Below, in pieces: positions 1-5,441 of a stretch of DNA of 25,560 nucleotides (within the stretch, counting starts at the first letter, position 1; every line of letters begins with the position of its first letter). The notes below the pieces were generated by a model. That model searched no databases and was not told the origin of the DNA. It saw only the letters and a program-made list of their open reading frames with translations. A program made the position numbers and the translations under genes. Origin of the DNA: Sulfuricella sp035530375 (GTDB lineage: Bacteria > Pseudomonadota > Gammaproteobacteria > Burkholderiales > Sulfuricellaceae); the NCBI GenBank assembly GCA_035530375.1, contig DATKUY010000028.1, positions 1 to 25,560 of the forward strand. The letters are read 5' to 3'.

Positions 1-32
1 GGGGAAAATGTGTTGTTTTTTTGCAACGACCG

Positions 33-377
33 CTATTTGCGCGTCGCCAATAAGATATCAAGAGAGTCATTCACCAAGAGCCTGTCGGCGTTCGACAATA
101 CTCCGATTTTGGCAACGACAAACCGGTGATCGAGCGTGAACAGTTTCGTACGCACGACGGACGGCGCCGGCAAGCCTGCCTGCTTGAGATCGCCGATTTT
201 GACATCCAATGGCCATGGCGCGTTCTTTTCGCTGGTGATCATCGCCATGACGCTATGGCCAATCTTTGCGTTAAAGGTAGCATGATCCGACAAAACCAAC
301 GCCGGGCGACGTTTTTGCATTGCGGAATCGGTAAAGGGGAACGGGACAGTGACGACATCGTACTTCTTATAGGTCAC
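33..377 (-). CDS. PemK/MazF-family type II toxin
   Basis: This 114-aa protein has the N-terminal pattern of the PemK/MazF ribonuclease fold: a short basic start, then DVVTVPFPFTD, then KRRPALVLS at about residues 23-31, the usual strand pair around the RNA-binding groove. Members are sequence-specific mRNA endonucleases neutralised by their partner antitoxin; the cleavage target cannot be read from sequence. Its start overlaps the end of the upstream antitoxin gene by 11 bp, so the pair is translationally coupled and antitoxin-first, the normal order. Length is normal for the family and no frameshift is seen. The gene ends 32 bp from the window edge; no convincing terminator is visible there. 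The family call is firm, the activity is inferred. Confidence 0.88.
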   Translation of the reverse strand: MTYKKYDVVTVPFPFTDSAMQKRRPALVLSDHATFNAKIGHSVMAMITSEKNAPWPLDVKIGDLKQAGLPAPSVVRTKLFTLDHRFVVAKIGVLSNADRLLVNDSLDILLATRK

Positions 378-591
378 GGTATGCCTCCTCGTCGTTCTCC
401 GAAGCCCATTCGCTCAGGGTTCCGGCTAGCGCCTTGGCGTATTCCACATCCAGCGGCACAACCCGTCGCAACCGCACCGCCCCATTCTCAAACTCAAAGG
501 CGACCATGTCCCCCTGCTGGATGCCAAGTTTTTCGCGCACTTCCAATGGGATTGTCGCCTGATACTTGGTCGTTACTTTTGAAGCCAACAT
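367..591 (-). CDS. AbrB/MazE/SpoVT-type antitoxin
   Basis: A 74-aa protein with a swapped-hairpin AbrB/MazE DNA-binding domain in its first ~45 residues: SKVTTKYQATIPLEVREKLG, then GDMVAFEFENGAVRLRRV. The acidic tail (about residues 50-74, ending ENDEEAYRDL) is the segment that in this family binds and masks the toxin. The start ATG is preceded by GGAGA at good spacing. It is the first gene of a two-gene operon with the MazF-like toxin and very probably represses its own promoter through the dyad just upstream. Family assignment comes from motif recognition; binding to the dyad is inference. Confidence 0.88.
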   Translation of the reverse strand: MLASKVTTKYQATIPLEVREKLGIQQGDMVAFEFENGAVRLRRVVPLDVEYAKALAGTLSEWASENDEEAYRDL

Positions 592-603
592 AGCGTCTCC
601 ATG

Positions 604-652
604 TATTACAGTAATACTGTAATAATATAGACTGCCCGTCCGACTTCGTCAA
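604..652 (-). promoter_or_regulatory. sigma70 promoter with palindromic operator for the toxin-antitoxin operon
   Basis: On the minus strand there is a -35 TTGACG (647-652), exactly 17 bp, then a -10 TATATT (624-629). Directly downstream, positions 604-624 form a perfect dyad: half-site TATTACAGTA, one central base, then the exact inverse. The dyad touches the -10 and ends 12 bp before the antitoxin ATG, where a bound AbrB/MazE-type dimer or toxin-antitoxin complex would block initiation. Autoregulation is the rule for such operons; here it is inferred from the layout. Confidence 0.75.
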
Positions 653-665
653 GGTCAGATGTATC

Positions 666-685
666 AGCCGAATAGCCGCGCCAGT
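666..685 (-). repeat. 20-bp near-copy of the trpC 3' end
   Basis: The last 20 bp of trpC up to its stop region (859-878) reappear here with a single mismatch, in the same orientation, 193 bp away. The two copies bracket the inverted-repeat element at 688-818. This looks like a duplication footprint left when DNA was inserted behind trpC, or the trace of a recombination event. Confidence 0.6.
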
Positions 686-687
686 GC

Positions 688-818
688 GTAGCCTGGATGA
701 AGCGTAGCGCAATCCGGGAGTGCCCGGCAGAGCGCAATAGAGCAATGCGCCCCGCCACTTCATCCCGCCACCCGGCGGGATGCCCCGGATTACGGCCTTT
801 GGCCTTCATCCAGGCTAC
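688..818. repeat. 131-bp inverted-repeat (REP/MITE-like) intergenic element
   Basis: The ends are inverted copies: GTAGCCTGGATGAAG (688-702) at the left and its complement at 804-818. Homology continues inward through AATCCGGG (711-718) and its complement near 784-790. In the middle lies a second dyad: CATCCCGCC (761-769), a 4-nt loop, then GGCGGGATG (774-782). No protein is encoded. From memory, repeats starting GTAGCCTGGATGAAG are scattered through many proteobacterial genomes; copy number here cannot be judged from one window. It may act as a transcript-end structure for trpC. Confidence 0.7.
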
Positions 819-856
819 ACCGCTTGTACTGAATTGCACCCGTTTACGTTTAGCGT

Positions 857-1645
857 CTAGCCGAACAGCCGCGCCAGTTCAAGGCCGGGGTCGTCGGCGC
901 GCATGAATGCCTCGCCGACGAGGAAGGTGTTGACGCCGTGGCCGCGCATCAACCGAACATCTTCCGGCCCGTGGATGCCGCTCTCGGTGATGACGATGCG
1001 GTCGGCGGGGATGCGCGGCAGCAGGTCGAGGGTGGTTTCGAGGTGGGTTTCGAAGGTGCGCAGGTTGCGGTTGTTGATGCCGATCAGCGGGGTACTGAGT
1101 TGCAGGGCAGCTTCCAGCTCGGCGGCGTCATGGCTTTCCACCAGCACGGCCATGCCGAGTTCATGGGCCAGCACCTCCAGTTCCTTCATCTGCGATAATT
1201 CCAGCGCCGCCACGATCAGCAGGATGGCATCCGCACCGAGCATACGGGCGCGGCAAATCTGGTAAGGATCGATCATGAAATCCTTGCGCAATACCGGCAG
1301 GCCGCAGGCGGCTCGCGCTTCGACCAGGTGGTTCTTGCTGCCCTGAAAGAACTGCACGTCGGTAAGCACCGACAAACAGGCAGCACCGTGCCGCTCGTAG
1401 CTTCCGGCAATCGCGGCAGGATCGAAGCTTTCCCGGATCACTCCTCTGGAAGGGCTGGCCTTCTTGATCTCGGCGATCACCGCAGGCTTGCCCGCCGCAA
1501 TCTTGGCACGTATGGCACCGACGAAATCGCGCGCCGGGGACATTGCTTCAGCCTCGGCAAGCACGGCGGCATAGGGCTTCTTCGCCACGGCGCGGGCGAC
1601 TTCGGCTTGTTTTACTTCGAGGATTTTTTTCAGGATGTCGGTCAT
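857..1645 (-). CDS. trpC: indole-3-glycerol phosphate synthase
   Basis: A complete 262-aa TIM-barrel enzyme that converts carboxyphenylamino-deoxyribulose 5-phosphate to indole-3-glycerol phosphate in tryptophan synthesis (cytoplasm). Diagnostic segments are AEIKKASPSRG (about 59-69, catalytic Lys and phosphate contacts), VLRKDFMIDPYQI (about 118-130), LIGINNRNLRTF (about 188-199) and ITESGI near 219. Length matches monofunctional bacterial TrpC. It is the last of trpG-trpD-trpC, but a GxxExxY gene sits directly upstream. That gene's TAA is only 5 bp before this ATG, and I see no clear Shine-Dalgarno sequence (upstream reads GAAGCCTAATAATC). Translation may therefore depend on coupling to the inserted gene. 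Confidence 0.97.
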   Translation of the reverse strand: MTDILKKILEVKQAEVARAVAKKPYAAVLAEAEAMSPARDFVGAIRAKIAAGKPAVIAEIKKASPSRGVIRESFDPAAIAGSYERHGAACLSVLTDVQFFQGSKNHLVEARAACGLPVLRKDFMIDPYQICRARMLGADAILLIVAALELSQMKELEVLAHELGMAVLVESHDAAELEAALQLSTPLIGINNRNLRTFETHLETTLDLLPRIPADRIVITESGIHGPEDVRLMRGHGVNTFLVGEAFMRADDPGLELARLFG

Positions 1646-1650
1646 GATTA

Positions 1651-2091
1651 TTAGGCTTCACCGCAGAGGCGCGGAGGCGCAGAGAGTTCTTGAAATTGGT
1701 TAACGATGCGTTTAATACCACTCTTGAGAACTGGCACGTTAAAATTGACAAGCAAACCAACGGGCCGGTGATAGAGCTTCAAATAGGTTAATAGCTGGGC
1801 TTCGTGGATGGGCAATATTTTTTCAACTGTCTTGAGCTCAACGACAATTTCGCCCTCCACAACCAAGTCCATCAAATAGCCGCAATCAAGTTTGATACCT
1901 TTATAAACTACAGGCAGTGATACCTGCCTCTCAAAACCCACTCCTTGCAACAACAGCTCGTGGCATAAGCACTGTTCGTATGCAGATTCCAGAAGCCCCG
2001 GCCCCAACTCTTTATGCACTTCGATTGCACAGCCAATAATCAACCCGGTTAAAAAATTTTCCCTCTGCGTCTCTGCGCCTCTGCGGTTCAT
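1651..2091 (-). CDS. GxxExxY protein, PD-(D/E)XK nuclease-like
   Basis: A 146-aa protein carrying the family-defining GLLESAY (residues 32-38). A candidate nuclease core follows: D75 in YLMDLV and E85-L-K87 in VVELKTVE, which fits the PD-(D/E)XK spacing. The family is described as PD-(D/E)XK-like (Pfam PDDEXK_3); its function is unknown. Both ends are encoded by inverted DNA repeats: the N-terminus reads NRRGAETQR and the C-terminus SAPPRLCG. The ATG used here lies at the repeat border; a GTG 6 bp upstream (position 2097) overlaps the trpD stop as GTGA and could couple translation. It splits trpD from trpC, and its stop abuts trpC. The reading frame is intact. A mobile or passenger role is inference. 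Confidence 0.85.
   Translation of the reverse strand: MNRRGAETQRENFLTGLIIGCAIEVHKELGPGLLESAYEQCLCHELLLQGVGFERQVSLPVVYKGIKLDCGYLMDLVVEGEIVVELKTVEKILPIHEAQLLTYLKLYHRPVGLLVNFNVPVLKSGIKRIVNQFQELSAPPRLCGEA
1657..2090 (-). mobile_element. Element A: GxxExxY gene bounded by about 25-bp inverted repeats
   Basis: The left arm (1660-1684) starts ACCGCAGAGGCGC. The right arm (2063-2087) is its inverse with 2 mismatches in 25. Outside both arms the sequence is TTCA in the same orientation (1657-1660 and 2087-2090), as in the other copies, so it belongs to the element rather than to a target duplication. The arms are built of repeated 8-9 bp units of the GCAGAGGC type. This is the only copy in the window with the whole gene inside; copies B and C keep the arms only. 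Mobility is inferred from repetition; no transposase is present. Confidence 0.7.
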
Positions 2092-2093
2092 GC

Positions 2094-3119
2094 TCACTTA
2101 AAACGATTCGAAAAAGCGATCAACTGCTCCAGCTTGGCCTTGGCCTCGCCGCTGGCAATCACATGCAGCGCCATTCTCACCCCTTCTTCCAGTGTCTGCG
2201 CCAAGCCGCCGACGTAGATTGCGGCTCCGGCGTTGAGGACGACAATGTCCTGCGCCGCACCGGAAACGTTATCCAGCACCGCCAGCAGTTTGACTTTTGC
2301 CTCTTCAGGATCGCGCGCCTTGAGGTCTTCGACTGCACCGAGCTTCATGCCGAATTCTTCGGGGTCAATCGCATACTCCATCACGCCGCCGTCCTTCAGT
2401 TCGGCGACATGGGTTTCGGTGGTGATGGTAATTTCATCCATACCGTCGCCGCCATGCACCACCATGACATGATTCGCGCCGAGAGATTTCAGCGCTTCCG
2501 CCAGCGGGCGGCACAAATCCTTGCTGAACACGCCCATCACCTGGTTTCTCGCGCCGGCCGGGTTGGTGAGCGGACCGAGCAGGTTGAACAGGGTGCGCAC
2601 GCCCAGCTCGCGCCGCACCGGCGCGGCGAACTTCATGGCACTGTGATGGTTGGGCGCGAACATGAAGCCGACGCCGATTTCATGGATGGACTGCGCGACC
2701 TGGTCGGGCGTGAGATTGACGTTGACGCCCAGCGCCTCCAGTATATCGGCGCTGCCGCAGGTGGAGGACACCGAGCGCCCTCCATGCTTGGCGACTTTCA
2801 CGCCCACGGCCGCCGCCACCAGCGCGGAGGCGGTGGAAATATTGAAGGTGTGCGCGCCGTCGCCGCCGGTACCGCAGGTATCGACCAGATGCATCTCGGT
2901 ACCTACCGGCACCTTGGTCGAAAGCTCGCGCATCACCTCGGCAGCAGCGGCGATCTCCGTCACGGTTTCGCCTTTGGCGCGCAACGCCACCAGGATCCCG
3001 GCGATCTGCACCGGCGTCAGCCCGCCGCCCATGATCTGGCGCATGACGGAAAGCATCTCGCCACGAGTCAGATCGCGCTTTTCCAGCAGCGCGGTCAGTG
3101 CTTCTTGCGGCGTCATCAT
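2094..3119 (-). CDS. trpD: anthranilate phosphoribosyltransferase
   Basis: A 341-aa enzyme transferring phosphoribosyl from PRPP to anthranilate, second step of tryptophan synthesis. It shows the PRPP loop GTGGDGAHTFNIS, the segment KHGGRSVSS followed by CGSADILEALG, and the downstream NLLGPLTNPA, all standard for TrpD. The frame stays open about 112 codons further upstream, but that stretch overlaps trpG and reads as low-quality Arg/Pro/Gly sequence. The true start is the ATG at 3119, which overlaps the trpG TGA as ATGA and has AAGGAG about 8 nt upstream. It is tightly coupled to trpG. Downstream of its stop comes the repeat-bounded GxxExxY gene instead of trpC. Confidence 0.96.
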   Translation of the reverse strand: MMTPQEALTALLEKRDLTRGEMLSVMRQIMGGGLTPVQIAGILVALRAKGETVTEIAAAAEVMRELSTKVPVGTEMHLVDTCGTGGDGAHTFNISTASALVAAAVGVKVAKHGGRSVSSTCGSADILEALGVNVNLTPDQVAQSIHEIGVGFMFAPNHHSAMKFAAPVRRELGVRTLFNLLGPLTNPAGARNQVMGVFSKDLCRPLAEALKSLGANHVMVVHGGDGMDEITITTETHVAELKDGGVMEYAIDPEEFGMKLGAVEDLKARDPEEAKVKLLAVLDNVSGAAQDIVVLNAGAAIYVGGLAQTLEEGVRMALHVIASGEAKAKLEQLIAFSNRFK

Positions 3120-3688
3120 GGCAGCTTCTCCTTGAGAAAATTCGCCAGCATATCGTGGCCATGCTCGGTAAGAATGGATTCGGGATGGAACTGCACCCCC
3201 TCCACCGCCAGCGTTTTGTGGCGCACTCCCATGATCTCGCCGTCGTCGGTCCATGCAGTGATTTCCAGGCAGTCCGGCAGGCTTTCGCGCTCGATCACCA
3301 GCGAATGGTAGCGGGTGGCGCGGAACGGATTGGGCAACCCGTGGAACACGCCGGTGTCCTTGTGATGGATCATCGAGGTCTTGCCGTGCATCAGGTGTTG
3401 GGCGTGAACGATCCTGCCGCCGAAGGCCTGGCCGATGCTCTGATGACCGAGGCATACACCGAGCAGCGGCACCTTGCCGGCAAGCGCCTGGATCAGCGGC
3501 ACCGAAACTCCCGCCTCGTTGGGCGTGCAGGGGCCGGGAGAAATCACGATGTGGTCTGGCTTGAGTGCCGCCGCCTGCTCGACGGTAATCTCGTCGTTGC
3601 GATAAACGCGCACATCCGCGCCCAGTTCGCCGAAATACTGCACCAGGTTGTAGGTGAAGGAGTCGTAATTGTCGATCATCAGCAGCAT
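3116..3688 (-). CDS. trpG: anthranilate synthase component II (glutamine amidotransferase)
   Basis: A 190-aa class I glutamine amidotransferase that supplies ammonia to TrpE. It opens MLLMIDNYDSFTYNLVQYFG and contains the oxyanion segment ISPGPCTPNEAG, the nucleophile elbow GVCLGHQSIGQAFGG and the His-Glu pair in QFHPES, so the Cys-His-Glu triad is complete. The start at MLLMIDNYDSF is the family start; the frame is open for 40 more codons upstream without conserved content. In many bacteria this subunit also serves p-aminobenzoate synthesis (PabA role). Its partner trpE lies about 6 kb away on the same strand, separated by unrelated genes, so this gene now heads its own trpGDC unit. Confidence 0.95.
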   Translation of the reverse strand: MLLMIDNYDSFTYNLVQYFGELGADVRVYRNDEITVEQAAALKPDHIVISPGPCTPNEAGVSVPLIQALAGKVPLLGVCLGHQSIGQAFGGRIVHAQHLMHGKTSMIHHKDTGVFHGLPNPFRATRYHSLVIERESLPDCLEITAWTDDGEIMGVRHKTLAVEGVQFHPESILTEHGHDMLANFLKEKLP

Positions 3689-4032
3689 ATTTATCTTATC
3701 CAATTGATTTAACAGGACACATCCCGCTATACCGCCAAATGATACCCGCTTTACTACCCGCTTTTTATTTCGCTGGAGGGAGGTTGGTGCTGGCAGCATC
3801 CCAAACAAAGCTATTATCCCAGCAGGCGGCTACAGCTTCAAGATTTCATTGTAGAACGGAGACGTGGGCCGGTCTGCACGTCTTCCGAGGTCGGCAAATC
3901 CGGTGAGCGGCGGTATCTTCCCAAAGGGGTGGAATTGACTGCGGCTGCCCAGGAACCAGGTGCAATGGGCGGCGAACCGTCGCAACCACCGCCCCGAATA
4001 GTCGCGTCCATGATATTTATTGAGACAGCTTC
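3689..4032. other. 344-bp non-coding gap upstream of trpG
   Basis: No gene is supported here. It holds a candidate trpG promoter (3813-3841), a 6-bp dyad GACGTG/CACGTC with a 10-bp spacer (3861-3882), and a direct repeat TACCCGCTTT at 3743-3752 and 3755-3764 (12-bp period) in the predicted leader. I found no leader peptide with Trp codons and no convincing terminator behind the metallo-beta-lactamase gene. Confidence 0.6.
3813..3841 (-). promoter_or_regulatory. Candidate sigma70 promoter for trpGDC
   Basis: On the minus strand TTGAAG (3836-3841), 17 bp, then GATAAT (3813-3818); 4/6 and 5/6 matches to consensus. It would give a leader of about 118 nt before the trpG ATG. A separate promoter is expected because trpG is no longer next to trpE. 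Confidence 0.45.
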
Positions 4033-5418
4033 CTAGAGTTCATATGACTGGTGAAGCTCCGGCATTTCAATGCGCGGCGATTTCAGAACCGAAGCGAATT
4101 GCTGCATCGCCGCAGGTTCCCCATGAACCAGGAACGTCACGTCCGGGTCGATTTCTTTATGCCAATCCAGCAGTTCGCCCTGGTCGGCATGGGCCGAAAA
4201 TCCGTTGATGGTATGAATCTTTGCGCGCACAGGCACGTCCTCGCCAAACAGGTGAACCATTTCCGCTCCGTCGATAATGCGCCGGGCGAGCGTTCGTTCC
4301 GCGGCATATCCGACGAATACGATGCTTGCGTTGTTTCGCCACAGGTTGTGCTGGAGATGATGGCGTACCCGCCCCCCGGTGCACATGCCGGATCCAGCCA
4401 TGATCACTGCGCCGCCGGCGATACGGTTTATTGCCATGGAATCGGCAGTTTCCCGTGTAAACCGCAAGCCGGGCAGAAGGAATGGATCCCGCCCCTCCCT
4501 GAATAACTCAGCCACCGCTGCCGCGTAGCATTCCGGGTGATGCTCGAATATCTGGGTCGCCGATATGGCCATGGGCGAATCGAGAAACACCTGCATGGTC
4601 GCCGGCAGGCGTTTACTCTCCACACCTTCTCTGAGAAAGTAGAGAAGTTCTTGCGCCCGCTCCAGGGCAAAAGTGGGAATAATCACGTTTCCACCCCGTT
4701 GAAACGTGTCGTCGATCGCCACATAAAGCTCTTCGATCGAGTCCGGCAACCCCTTGTGACGCCGATCACCGTACGTGGTCTCGATCACCACGGCATCGGC
4801 CTTGTGCGGGATATGCGGAGTGCGCAGCAAGGGCCGCCCCGCGTTTCCCAGGTCACCCGAGAATACGATGCTGGTCTTATGGCCTTTCTCCTGCAGTTCC
4901 AGGTAAATGCTGGCGGAGCCCAGAATGTGGCCTGCGTCGAAGAACGTTGCGATAAGGCCGGGCGCCAATTGAAAGACAGTCGTATAAGCCGCGCTACGGC
5001 CGAAAAATTCGAAAGTATTGAAGGCATCCAGCAGAGAATAAAGTGGTTCCGGCTCCGCATGATTTCCTCGGTGCCATGATCTGCTTGCCCGGTGACGCGC
5101 CTCTTCTTCCTGCAGATGCGCCGAATCGAGCAGAACCACGCGGGCCAGTTCCTTGGTTGCCGCTGTCGCGATGATTTCACCGCGGAATCCCCGTTTAACC
5201 AGGAGAGGCAAGCGGCCGCAATGGTCCAAATGCGCATGGGTCAGCAAGACATAGTCGATAGCGGCCGGGTCAAACCCGAAAGGCTCTGCATTTTCCTCGT
5301 CCAGCTCACGCCCGCCCTGATACAAACCGCAATCGATCAGGATCTTTTTCCCACCGCATTCGACCATATGACACGAACCCGTCACACCTCTGGCGGCGCC
5401 ATGAAACGATACTTTCAT
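4033..5418 (-). CDS. beta-CASP metallo-beta-lactamase RNA-processing exonuclease-like protein
   Basis: A 461-aa cytoplasmic protein. The metal-binding motif THAHLDH (about residues 60-66) is followed by GDLGNAGRPLL. The beta-CASP part includes TFALERAQELL, then the metal-site segments GSGMCTGGRVRHHL and FSAHADQGELLDW and the C-terminal VHGEPAAMQQF. This is the layout of the CPSF73/Ysh1-like family of RNA endo/exonucleases, here the short bacterial form without a KH domain. All metal ligands seem present. It starts 23 bp downstream of the proton ATPase stop and is probably co-transcribed with it. RNA as substrate is inferred from the family; no bacterial target can be named. Confidence 0.9.
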   Translation of the reverse strand: MKVSFHGAARGVTGSCHMVECGGKKILIDCGLYQGGRELDEENAEPFGFDPAAIDYVLLTHAHLDHCGRLPLLVKRGFRGEIIATAATKELARVVLLDSAHLQEEEARHRASRSWHRGNHAEPEPLYSLLDAFNTFEFFGRSAAYTTVFQLAPGLIATFFDAGHILGSASIYLELQEKGHKTSIVFSGDLGNAGRPLLRTPHIPHKADAVVIETTYGDRRHKGLPDSIEELYVAIDDTFQRGGNVIIPTFALERAQELLYFLREGVESKRLPATMQVFLDSPMAISATQIFEHHPECYAAAVAELFREGRDPFLLPGLRFTRETADSMAINRIAGGAVIMAGSGMCTGGRVRHHLQHNLWRNNASIVFVGYAAERTLARRIIDGAEMVHLFGEDVPVRAKIHTINGFSAHADQGELLDWHKEIDPDVTFLVHGEPAAMQQFASVLKSPRIEMPELHQSYEL

Positions 5419-5441
5419 TATTTCTCCTTATTAAGCATTGC

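Noticed and set aside
1657..2090. Direct TTCA at both ends of element A as a target-site duplication
   Set aside because: The same TTCA flanks elements B and (nearly) C and D, so it belongs to the element.
2163..3311. Long plus-strand open frame opposite trpD/trpG
   Set aside because: Shadow of two certain genes in GC-rich DNA; His/Arg-rich without domain features.
3120..3455. N-terminal extension of trpD by 112 codons
   Set aside because: It overlaps trpG out of frame, is low-quality Arg/Pro-rich sequence, and a good ribosome site and ATGA overlap mark the ATG at 3119.
3689..3841. Trp-rich leader peptide and attenuator before trpG
   Set aside because: No short frame with tandem Trp codons and no terminator/antiterminator pair was found.
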